Below, piece by piece: positions 46,870-57,066 of a stretch of DNA of 64,000 bases. The stretch lies in assembly GCA_019722365.1 (NCBI GenBank), contig JADFUC010001241.1:1-64000 (forward strand). The letters run 5' to 3'. Origin of the DNA: Lithospermum erythrorhizon (Eukaryota; Streptophyta; Magnoliopsida; Boraginales; Boraginaceae). The notes under the pieces were generated by a model that made no database searches, had not been told where the DNA came from, and saw only the letters and a list, made by a program, of their open reading frames with translations. Every line of letters starts with the position of its first letter. The first letter of the stretch is position 1. The translations under genes were made by a program, and so were the position numbers.

Positions 46870-47508
46870 AAAAATCAACTTGACGGGTGAAAATGAAAAG
46901 AAATAAAGATCAAAAGATGATTAATTTTTAAAAGAAATAATTACTGTTGTTAGTTATATATCAGTGAATATCATATATTCGCTTAGTCAACAACTCACAC
47001 TTCATAGTCGGTACTCCATATCAATCAGATCTATATTTAATTTAAAAGCGTCTAAGCGTGGTGAGAGTTGGTTGAATTTTAGAGTTAGATATATTTGAGT
47101 TAGTCGCTAGGGTTCGATCGCTGGCGATCTCCATTTATTGGCGTTGTTGAAGCGATACGGGTGAAACGAAAGGAGGCGAATCTTTGAGACACGGACCAAG
47201 ATTGGGGGAGGCGTAAATTATCTACGATCTTAGGTTTTACGTAGGCTGCGGTGGATTTCGCATCTTCATCCTTGAGAAAGGTAAACCTCCTTGTAAATAA
47301 AAAAAAAAGAAGATCGCATTTAATTTATTGAATGAGGTTTGATTTGACCGCTAAATGAAATAAGTTCATTCGATCTTACATGGGATTATGAAATGGTCCC
47401 AGCCATTGAAAAGCCAGTTTCAGTTTAATTAAAAGTAAGTGTGTATCGGATATGGAAATAGTCACTTAAATTAACGATTAGTTAAATGTTAATGGGAGGA
47501 AAGAAATT
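46870..47508. other. Non-coding DNA, nothing recognised
   Basis: No supported coding region. A less AT-rich patch at 47040-47280 has no long frame. Confidence 0.4.
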
Positions 47509-48180
47509 GAGATCTATTTTTAAAGTCAAATTTATAATTTTAGAGAATGTTTTATAACTTTAATAGAAAAAATATATACTTTGGATCAAATTAAAAATTA
47601 AGACATATTTTAAAATTAAAATATTTATTGTGAAAACATAATAAAATATAAATTACCAACATCTACCCCATACCGCTCCTACCTTCTCCCTCTCCCTTGC
47701 CAGTACTTACAAAAAAATAGTGAATTTATTTAAAATTAAACAAATTCGTTGCTAAAAACACAATAAGAACTGAACCCTTTCAAACACCAAAAACTAAATT
47801 AACACACGCAAAATTGTCAAAATTAAAACTAAATTCATGAAGAATTAAATTGAATACGGAATTTATTCAAAATAAAATGGGTAACTGAAAAACAATAAAA
47901 AGCAAAGCCTTTTCCAAAGACAACATCATTAGTTGATTCCAAAGTGCGAAAATGGAGGCTTATTGAACGACTTGAAGGACAACACTACTTAAAATCGTTT
48001 GGAAAGGGGAGGTGGGGATGGTGAGGGAGGGGTAGGAGATGGTGATTATATTTTATTATGTTTGAATGTAAATATTTAAATTTAAAAACATGTTTCACTT
48101 TAGAATTTGAATTAAAATGAATTTTTTTTCTATCAAGATATAAAACGTGCAAAATTATAAATTTAACTACTTTGAGCCTC
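47509..48180. mobile_element. Foldback element with ~190-bp terminal inverted repeats
   Basis: The left arm (47509-47705) and the complement of the right arm (48180-48000) share AAATTTATAATTTT, TTTTATAxCTTxATAGAAAAAA, TTTAAAxTTAAxTATTTA, AACATAATAAAATATAA and a C-rich stretch (CTACCCC..CTCCCTC). The middle, about 290 bases, is unique and has no frame. Long arms suggest a non-autonomous Mutator-like element, but no 9-bp target duplication could be confirmed. Confidence 0.65.
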
Positions 48181-48652
48181 GATTTTCGTTAACGTTTAAA
48201 GGCTGATAATTGCTATAGGCCGCGTCTGTATTCAAATTACCTTGTTTCTTTGAAGAACCCCATTCTTGTAACGATGTAAATACGAAGATCAAGCGTAACG
48301 TCGGCGTTTAAGGGGCGAATTTACGCACGATTCAACTACCGTCCCACTTATTATAATCATTAGGTGGTGAATTCTATAGTTTATAATGTGTAGTATTTAT
48401 ATGGAGGATGTTTATTATATGAGCTTCACGATAATATTTAATGGATTAAATATATATTAATACATTATTCTTGACTACTTTAAAACCCATATGTCGCCTA
48501 TTTTAAAAAAGATTATGCAGTTAGTATATGTGATATAGTATGATTTATAAAAATATCATGTTCATAATAAAATAATAATTACGATTTCTATAAAATATCA
48601 TGTTCATAATAAAATATATTGAAATATTATTTTAAAACTTTTTGTAGAATAT
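48181..48652. other. Non-coding AT-rich DNA
   Basis: Nothing supported. The phrase AAAATATCATGTTCATAATAAAATA occurs twice, near 48548 and 48592, as a small direct repeat. Confidence 0.4.
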
Positions 48653-48905
48653 TATTCCCTCTTCACTTAAAGATTATCAATCTGTCTTTAATAATTAGAG
48701 ATTAGCAAATTTCTGATCTTGATTCACATTCAAAACTTTGATTTGAATCAAAATTATGAAGTTAATAATAAAATATGTTGAAAATACTATATCGATATAT
48801 TTTTCTCGAACAAATATATAACACATTAAAATTTATTTGAGTTGAAATTGAAAAAAGTCGGTAATTAAAATTGAGAAATATGCGTCTTAATAGTGGGAGG
48901 AGTAT
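48653..48905. mobile_element. Stowaway-like MITE 1
   Basis: The left end TATTCCCTCTTCACTTAAAG and the complement of the right end, TACTCCTCCCACTATTAAG, are imperfect inverted repeats of the CTCCCTCCGTCCCA type. Length is about 250 bp with TA at both ends, typical for the family. Confidence 0.55.
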
Positions 48906-48978
48906 ATGATATATAACTACTTGAATTAAAAAAAAATTAAAATCTATTATTGAAATTTAAAATTACTTTTTAGTATAA

Positions 48979-49230
48979 TACTCCGTCCGTTTTTCATTTG
49001 ACTTTTTTGTAAATCAATGTAGACTTTAATCATTAATTATTAATTACTCATTATTCTAATTATAATAAATATAAAATTTATATCATTAGGTTAGATCTTT
49101 GAAAAATTATTTCATAATATTATTTTAGCACAATATTTAAATATATAAATAAAGAATAATTGATGTCCAAAGTATAACTTTATATGCGGAAATTAAAAGC
49201 ATCGAATAAAAATAAAAGAAGAAATAAGTA
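48979..49230. mobile_element. Stowaway-like MITE 2, one end eroded
   Basis: The left end TACTCCGTCCGTTTTTCATTTG is a clear Stowaway terminus. The right end, complement TACTTATTTCTTCTTTTATTT, is only a weak partner. Length 252 bp and the terminal TA fit. Confidence 0.45.
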
Positions 49231-49561
49231 TTTTGTTTTTTTGGCAACCATGCAAAATTTTATTACCAGACAACAATTAAGTAGTAGAGTTGAAGATAGA
49301 TAAAATTGAAGTTTACATGGAGACTAGAAATGGGCAAATGGCAGCTCAAACATTAATATGTACCAATCAAAATAGGCCCCAACGTTTCCATTCAATCATC
49401 AGCATCAGCTAACCCAACCCGTGGTGTGGCTGATAGTGTTCAGACCTTCAATGATCGTGCCCGAAATATCGGACTTTCAGATTTTTTGTATGAGTTTTAC
49501 ATTTTATTGGTCCTGAAGTATACTCCGATCACTTGATCAGTTTGACCTGTCATGCTGTAAT
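49231..49561. other. Non-coding DNA, nothing recognised
   Basis: No frame or repeat could be supported. Confidence 0.4.
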
Positions 49562-49999
49562 TAGGCGTGGCAAGTGGGGAATTCGGTGAATGGATTCGTT
49601 AGTCGGTTTCGGGATCGGCCACGTTAAGATTAGGCCAGCGTCAAGCCGTTGGCCCACTTGCAATGGGGTGGGGTGGGCCGAGGTTTTTAGCCGCGTTAAG
49701 ACACACGTTCGTTGCAGTTCGATGGACGTTGAATCGCGTTCGGCATCGTTGCGTTAGTGGTTCGTTAACGTAGCGGTGTCCGCTCAAGTGAGAGCTTGGA
49801 CGTCCGGTAACTAAGCCAGATTATCACGAACATTGAGATTTCATCTTATTAGCGGATGTCGCTTTTATTACACCGGACGTCCGGTAAGTAGCGAATTATA
49901 TGATAGTAGTTTCGGCCAGAATTCTCCGTTATTAGCGTCACGCGTCGGGTTTAACTCTTAGGACGTCGGTTCGAGAAAAAATAGCCGTTTTCTCCTCAC

Positions 50000-50012
50000 A
50001 TAAATAAAAGAG
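50000..50012 (+). promoter_or_regulatory. Candidate TATA box of the hAT transposase
   Basis: CATAAATAAAAG stands about 390 bases before the first recognisable transposase text and just after the GC-rich subterminal block. Confidence 0.3.
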
Positions 50013-50390
50013 CAGCAGCTTTTCATTCGTTACTCACGTCAAATATCATCATTAATTCATATTACTTCAATTATACAAACTAGTTCATTCCACATTAAAT
50101 ATATCATCTTTGGTTGCTTGGTTTTCTTCTTGATTATAAATGTTACATATATTCATCTTGGAGAATAAATGAATTTGATCGATAATTTGCAAAAGAATTA
50201 GTATCATCATCTTGATCGATTACGGAGGTTGCATTGGGGGTAGTCTGATCTTTTCATCTACTCATTTTATTATATTACTTGTTTACTTGGTATAATCTTT
50301 GTTAGAATTTCGACTTATTTAGTATTGCGAGTTTTTTATTGATGACCTAAAAGAATTGGAATATTAGGGTGGAGGTGGTGGAACTTCTGA

Positions 50391-52311
50391 TTGACATGCT
50401 TTAACCTGAGCCCACCATTAGACCCAAACTTTAGTCGTGTTGATAATTTTAATAATATAGATCTAGATGATGAGGATACCGAAGGAGGGGAAGAAGTAGA
50501 TTTTAGTCGTCGAAAAGGCAAAAATAAGGTAGGAGATGAAAACCCAATATCCACTCAAGAATCATCCCGAGCTAGCACCGGTAAAGAAGTTTAGTTCAAG
50601 AAAAAAGACATCATGGGTTTGGAAATAATTTGTACTTGATAGAGAAAATGACAAAACTACGTGTATACTTTGTAAAAACATATATAGTTATAATACGGGA
50701 GGGGGAGAAAAGGTGGGCAGATTTTATTAGACGTTGCGGGGAAATGATTATAAACTCGATGAAGATAGTAAAAGCTGAGGGTGGAGGTGTTCAAATAACT
50801 ATTAACCTATGACCGGCCAAAAGTTTATTTATGATAAGTTAAAATTATAGACTTGAATCAATGAGAAATTTGTAGTAGGTAGTCTTTTTAATCATTGTGA
50901 AAGTTGGAGATATACGATTGGATTCAAAAGAGCCGGTCGATCACTGCAAATCTAAAACTTTTATAACAGAAATGTGCTAAATATTTTTTAGGCCAAAAAG
51001 ATCTTCTTATGTCAACTTTCTTGCATTGCCTTGGAATATGTTTGTTTAACTAGTGATATTGCTACTTTTTGTGACTTTGATATCATGTGTGTTACTTGTC
51101 ATTGGATAGATGTTGATTGGACTCTTCAAAGGCGTATTATTTATTTCCGTAGTGTTGCTAAACATGATAATATTCAAATAGCCGATGGAATATTCTGATG
51201 TTGTTTTTGAATATAGATGTTTATAAAGTTGGTTCTATTTCACTTGATAATGCATCGGCTAATAGTATTGTCTATTTAAACTCTTAAATTAAAATATGGC
51301 GAATTTGAAGAACTATTCCATCTTTTAGGTGTTTATGTCATGTTCTTGACTAGTAGCTAAAGATGGAATTCTTGCATTTGGGATGAATTTATCAAGCCTA
51401 TTAGAAATGGAGTTCATTTAATTGTGACTTCCCCAAATAAAAGAAAAGAGTACAAGGCATTGGTTTTGGCAAGTGGTAAAAATATAGAAAATTAATATTG
51501 GATGTAGAGACTAGATGGAATTCTACATATGATCTTCTTGCTCGTGCATATAAATATAGAGATGAGATTACATCATTTTATAATAGACCACAATAGCCTA
51601 CTATTGAAATTAAATTTATCCTAAGATCCCACTATTTAAATTGGACCTCTTGTTTTAGAGTTGCTCCATTTTTCTTGCACCTTTTAAAGACTACACTAAA
51701 GCCATTTTTTCAAGCTCGATATAGTCCCCGATATTCATGAGCTTTTGAAATGTATTATCGGGAGCTTGCTATGCGTATGCATGATAATAGGGATAAGTTT
51801 GTTCTTTAAAGACATGATTCCCCAATATGAAAGAAATTGCAAATATTATCTTTTGTTCAGCATTGATACATATGCTTCTCCGGTGCAATAATGTTAACCA
51901 TTCAAACTAGATATATTCTTTGCATGGATAGATTTATTTATGAATGTTTAAGACCTTTCGATCCTAGTTATTTTGTTAATTCCCTAAGAATGCATACAAA
52001 ACATAAATTGAAGCATATTTATACAACATGTATTCCAAATTTTTAAAAATGATACCACGTAATAAAGTCTGAAAGTAATTAGTGCTAACTGCTTATGGAT
52101 GTCATTAGGCTTTCTAAAGTAAGGAGTAATCACCAAAAAGCCAGGTGAAAAATTTGCTTCGTATATACACCTCGTCTCGAGACTTAAATGAGTTGACTCA
52201 ATACTTGAAAACACCTTGACATGAGCATGGCACAATCGCTGAAAATCCAATTGATGTTCTCGAATGGTGGGAGAGCAAAGGAGATATTTTTCTTATATTG
52301 AAGTAAAATAG
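50391..52311 (+). pseudogene. hAT-Ac-like transposase, degraded
   Basis: An acidic N-terminal stretch (50391-50594, DDEDTEGGEEVDF) leads into a BED-type zinc finger at 50602-50710 (KKTSWVWK, then CILCKNIYS, then TGGG), whose histidine end is damaged. The catalytic part is readable in pieces: LEYVCLTSDIATF and HWIDVDWTLQRRIIYFRS at about 51030-51165, where the first D of the RNase H-like core is present. LDVETRWNSTYDLLARAYKY follows at 51498-51557. Near the C-terminus 52190-52311 gives ELTQYLKTP and NPIDVLEWWESKGDIF, the hAT dimerisation segment. At least six stops or shifts break the frame. No ATG opens the first stretch. Confidence 0.8.
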
Positions 52312-52339
52312 TTAAAGAAATTTTGCGATTCCACTAATA

Positions 52340-54640
52340 TGCGATAGCTAGTGAGTCTGCATTTAATTTCTCCGATTTCTCCTCCATCTAAAGAAGCTTT
52401 GGACCTCAAATTTCTTGGAGAGTTTTCACTAAATAAATCCTCTTCGATTCAAGGTAAAAAGTAGAAACTTTTGTGTATTTCTAGAGTTCGATAGGTTGAC
52501 TTTGTTGACTTTTGGGTTTCGATTTTATTGCTTCAATTGATTGCTTGGGCTTTAAATTAGTTGTTCTTGAGAGTTGAAATTACACGTTTGGATGAAATTT
52601 GTGACGATTTAGAGGCGGATTGACTTTTTGGAATTTTGACTTGTTTTTGGGATTAATATCGTATATAATTATTATCTGAAGTAGAGAATTATGAGTATAG
52701 AAGATTATATTAAATGGAGATTTTAGGGGTAGAAAAGTGTTGTCAAAGTTGGGTTGACCGGGTTTGACTTTGAATTCAGCGATGTTAAAATGATATAATT
52801 ATGTTTTAGGACTTTTATTCTAGTTGTTTAGAGGTGGAATTGTGTTTAAAAAGTGATCGGATGAATATATGTTGAAATTAGTTTTTATTAGTTTGAGTAG
52901 TAGTTGGGTTTTGGGATTAGAGGTTATTAGAAATGGGTTAATTAGTGGGAAAAGTTAATAATTGGGATTGATTAGAATTGTTTAAGGTGTTAGTATTTGG
53001 GTTAGTGCGAGGATCGATAATGTAGGAGTTTGGGGATTAGTTGCAATTTGTCGTTTAGTCTGCGGTGAAGTTTAACTAGTAATATTTCACCTAAAATTAA
53101 TATGAGTATTAGAAATTCTTTAAAAAGATAATTTATAACAAATTAGTAGTAATTGTACTTTTCGGTATTTTTGTTTTAGACTTCGGAATACGGGAAAAGC
53201 TTGCGGATCGATTGGCTGCTTGAAGCTAGTGGAACTAACTTGAGGTGAGATTGCTCACTCGTTTGATAACATTATTTACGTTTGAGTGAAGTGTATGGTA
53301 AATTGATATGTGATTATGTATTTGTGTTATGAACTTATCTGTTAGTGTAGTTGTGAATTTGTGGAAATATTGAGTTGTTTGATGGTTGTGTTAGATACAT
53401 TATGGTAGTATGTTCTATATGGAATTGTTGACTTGGGTATATTATGGCTGCTATATATAGAATGTTGTCTTGATTGTTGCCTTGTTGTTTTATGCAGGTT
53501 GTCTTGGATTCTTTGTGATGTTGGTTGAGTGTGTGTGGTTGTGTTTGTCATGGATTTGGTATGTTGGTGTGATGTTAGTTGTTGATCATGTTTGGTTTTA
53601 TATAGAGAGTGAATTCGGCCATGTTAGGATAATGGGCATGTTGAATTCGCATGTAGGAGTCGTTTGTCTGAGCTAGGGTGTGTTTTGTGATATTATATGG
53701 GTAGTCGAAGGTGAGCTGCCGGAAAATGATGTATGATGTTATGGGTGAGCGAAGGGTAGGCACGGAAAAGATATGATATGATTATGTTATGTGCACGTGG
53801 GTGAGCCCACTTGAGGAAGAACAGCAACGTTATATAAATGAATACAGGTTATTGAATTCGCTTGTATTGTGGTGACATTGGGTGGATGTCCACTTTATTA
53901 ATGCAATAATAAGAATCATGTCATGGTCTTCTTGTTTTACGGAGTTACATTACTCTTGTTATTGTGTTATATTTGTTGTATTGGAGAACTTATGTGTTTT
54001 TGTTTGTTTGAGTGTATGACGTACTATCTCTGGATATATCACATAGAGTAAATAAGTGAGTCCACTTAAAATGTGTGTATATGTGATGATGGTTATTACT
54101 ACGTGGCCTTTATGAATTAATTACGTTTTAACACTTATATATATCACATTATACTCTATCGCCGTGTGTTTATCTCGTGTTGTGTATCTCGTTCGGATGT
54201 GGGTAAAGTTACTTTAGGTGATGCGTTCCAGCAAATTTGTCGAACTTACCCGCTTCCAACCTCAGTTATTACGTGACGCGTAGGCGGTTGAGTTCGTGAG
54301 TATCGGTGATTTTACTTGGGTGAGAGGCGAATTTGGCTAAGATCTCGGCGTTAGTCATTTGTTTAAGCATTCATTTTTCTTATGTACTCGAACTTATTTT
54401 TGATTTTAGTCTTGAAAATGTGTTACTTGTTTTATGGAGTTATCTTCGTTTTGGAATTTTATGACGTTGTATTTGGGGGTTTTAGATTAGATGATACATG
54501 ATGGTTAAACTACGTATCAGGCGTTTTGAGCTTAGAACTATTTTACTCTTGTCCAGCCCACGAGGTTCTCTTGATTTTCAAATAGGGTATTTTTTAAATC
54601 GACTTAGTCGTATGGTGACTGGGATATACATGTTGATAAC
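52340..54640 (+). mobile_element. 5' LTR of element C
   Basis: It matches fragment G (14848-16160) across 52398-53500. Its distal part has the family's GGTGACT and AACGACT end motifs at 54614-54643. The expected TGTAATAACC start is not found: the left side, near 52320-52360, meets the hAT transposase, so the first few hundred bases are lost. The open frame at 53470-53676 is T/G-rich LTR sequence without a domain. Confidence 0.65.
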
Positions 54641-54651
54641 GACTCCAACCT

Positions 54652-54672
54652 CGTATCAGAGCGTAGGTTTCC
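54652..54672 (+). other. Primer-binding site of element C
   Basis: CGTATCAGAGCGTAGGTTTC matches the initiator-methionine tRNA type site and is nearly identical to the complement of the site of element F (12951-12971). Confidence 0.7.
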
Positions 54673-54794
54673 GTTTTAACTGGGTTCTGTGGCGTGTGTG
54701 CCTCGTCCCAAAAGTTTTGTAAAAATTTGTGAGATTACGGAATCTTTTATGAGTCTAAAATTGTTTTTATCTTCTTGTCGTAGGCTACTTTGAG

Positions 54795-55900
54795 GATGCC
54801 TTGGGGAGTTGAGTTGTGGTCCAGTGGACATTGGGAGGGTAGAGGTGCTCCCAGGGTAGAGGTTGAGGCCCAAGCGTTGGTAGGGTGATCTTTGGAAGAG
54901 CCCGTGGTAGACTAGAAGGCTGGGGTGCTAGGCGAGCTCGTGGAACTAGAGGAAGGGGCGTGGTGAGGAGCAGTGGGAATAACCGGATCACGGGAGGATG
55001 TGAATTTCCCGGAAGGCTTGAAGTATGAAAGGTTTGGAGAGGCAGTGGGAGTGGCGCAGGCCCCGATTACTGACCCATGATGGCACTCAAAGAGGCGGAA
55101 CCGGGCTAAATTGCTGAGCAGTTTCTGAAGAGGGACCACACGAGTTTTAAAGTAGTGCACGCGACACCGGAGGTTGCGATCGAATTTTGGAGGCATTGGA
55201 CCAGCGCAAAGTTTTGAACCGATGGGATTGGGGGATGAGTTAAAGGTAAAGTTCGCGGTATGCAGGTTACAGCCGGGAGGAGCTAGGAGTTGGGTGGAAC
55301 CATGTCCCACAAAGATTTGGTTGCTAGGGGAGATACTTAGATCAATTTAAGGTTCGATTCGGGGGAAATCTTTAAACAAAATTTACGTTTGGAGACTTCA
55401 TGTATGCGATGGAGAGGGGAGTTTGATCAGTCTGTGAGGGAGAGGGCAGTTGATGGGTATGAGAGAGGTTTAGCGACTTGTCTTGGTTGATTACAGGTAT
55501 ATCATTTCGAAACAGAGGATCGCGGGTTTCGGTGGCTACAGTCGTGAAGGCATCTTGTTTACTTATGTCGGTTTCACCGGAGTTGAGGAATAAGCGTGCT
55601 GCGGTGGAGAGGACATAACGGGGCATCTAGAGGTGAAAAGAGGGAGGGTCGATGTGGCCCAGGCTGAGGCCATCTGGCCGGATTTCGGAGGAACTTTAGG
55701 CGGCGCCAGGGGCGAGAGCCATTTCGGATCACTCTTTATTCGACCAGTTTTGAGGGCTACCAGTGATCTCGGCACGCATCCTAGAATGAGGCGGTTTTCA
55801 TGGTGGTATTTACGGTGTTGAGGCGGATGGGCATATTCGGTGTTACCCGATGTGGACGAGTAAGAGCCTGAGAGAAATTATCGGCGCGAAGAGTAATGTG
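54795..55900 (+). pseudogene. Element C gag, broken
   Basis: It opens with an ATG at 54795 in the same context as the gag starts of elements B and F. Pieces such as AEQFLKR and VAIEFWRHW (about 55115-55200) and a capsid-like stretch to about 55600 are all in different frames. The minus-strand frame 55310-54912 is the complement of this region and is not a gene. No zinc knuckle could be placed with confidence; a GC-like remnant may lie near 55900-55935 (FRCQQPGAFCECV). Confidence 0.5.
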
Positions 55901-55919
55901 TTCAGATGTCAACAACCGG

Positions 55920-56922
55920 GGGCATTTTGCGAATGTGTGTCCTTCATTATTGAGGTTGTTTTATATGCGCATTAGTGGTAGAAAGCAGGATATGTTGAGT
56001 TGGTTGAGTTGTATATATTATTGGATGTTGGGTACGCTTTTGGTATAGTTGAGAGATTAAGATGATGGATGATTGATAGCGAAATTTGTGGTATCTGTTT
56101 GGACTTTCGTGGTTATGGTTTCATGTGGATTGTGTGATTTACATCTTTGGTTGGATTCTTTATTGAGACATGCTAGTTCACAGATATGTTGTTCCATGTA
56201 GAATGTATGATTTTTTTACCTTGAGATTGATTTCACTTTATTGAGATCTTGGGTGTATTATGTTATAACTGTATAAAATTCCCTTGAAATGATAAGTTAT
56301 GGCCTTGATGCCTTATCTTTCTTTTTGTTAGCAGGAGGTTTATCTTGGATATATATATATGATTCCTACATATTTTACCCGTTTCGTTGTTTCGCGTACT
56401 AAGTTCGCTCACGTGATAAGTATTCGCTAAAGAGCCGCGGTACTACGCCTATTCGTCTTGGGGCGGCGTTTTAGTGTCGGGTTGGCGGTGGCGACTTTGA
56501 CATGCTTAAATGCTTGTTTAATACGATCATGGTTTGGAGCTTAGGTGGCGATAATTATTAGATGATCCTCGCGGAAGTCTTGTCCCATTTATTTGTGGTT
56601 GGTGTTTGTTTAGTAAATGTCCCCATCGTATTGGTATTGGATCTGAGACTTAGTTGATTTTATTTCATGTATTTTTAGCAAGCGATGTAAGTATTTTAGG
56701 GAGTTTATGTTTTATGAATTGACTTGTATGATTAGGTATCGCCCGCGATGGATCGTTTTTATTTAAGCCGTCTTTTAAAGCTGACTTTTTATTTGAAATT
56801 TCGATTTTTTTAAAAACGGGTTGTCACCACAAAAATGAGTCATCCAAATCGATTTGGTGACTCAGTGTTAGGATCATTGATGACTCGACCTTGAGGCGGT
56901 CGACATGGGGCGGTCGTTCTGG
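55920..56922 (+). mobile_element. 5' LTR of element B, distal part only
   Basis: Bases 56640-56922 match 62750-63015 of the 3' LTR: ATCTGAGACTTAGTTGATTT, GAATTGACTTGTxTGATTAGGTATCG, then GGTGACTC and GATGACTCGACCT. Upstream, 56395-56470 resembles 6795-6860 of LTR A. The first half of the LTR is missing. Confidence 0.7.
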
Positions 56923-56926
56923 GTTT

Positions 56927-56950
56927 TGGTATCGAGAGCCTGGGTTTCGG
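56927..56950 (+). other. Primer-binding site of element B
   Basis: TGGTATCGAGAGCCTGGGT differs by one inserted base from TGGTATCAGAGCC and stands five bases after the LTR end. Confidence 0.75.
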
Positions 56951-57066
56951 ATTCTTTGAGTTATCATGTGGTGTGTGTCATCTGAAGTTTAACTTTCGCT
57001 TGGAATTTGCTTTGGATTGTGTCTTTGTTGAAAGTCTGATGCTTTCTTACGTGCGTAGGCGGCAGG

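Larger units (their letters stand above)
49562..52320 (+). mobile_element. hAT (Ac-like) DNA transposon, right end lost
   Basis: TAGGCGTGGCAAGTGGGG at 49562 has the form of a plant hAT terminal repeat. A GC-rich subterminal region follows (49600-49980), then a promoter-like stretch, then a broken hAT transposase on the plus strand. Past the transposase's dimerisation segment the sequence changes to an LTR of element C, so the right terminus is missing. Without it no target duplication can be tested. Confidence 0.7.
52340..55900 (+). mobile_element. Ty3/gypsy chromovirus element C: 5' LTR plus gag only
   Basis: A plus-strand LTR (52340-54640), a primer-binding site and a gag remnant, then a jump near 55900 into the LTR of element B. 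Protease, RT and integrase of this copy are missing, so C and B were joined by deletion or by insertion of one into the other. Confidence 0.7.

Noticed and set aside
54912..55310. 132-codon minus-strand frame
   Set aside because: It is the complement of the element C gag region, proline- and serine-rich as expected from the antisense of a G-rich gag.
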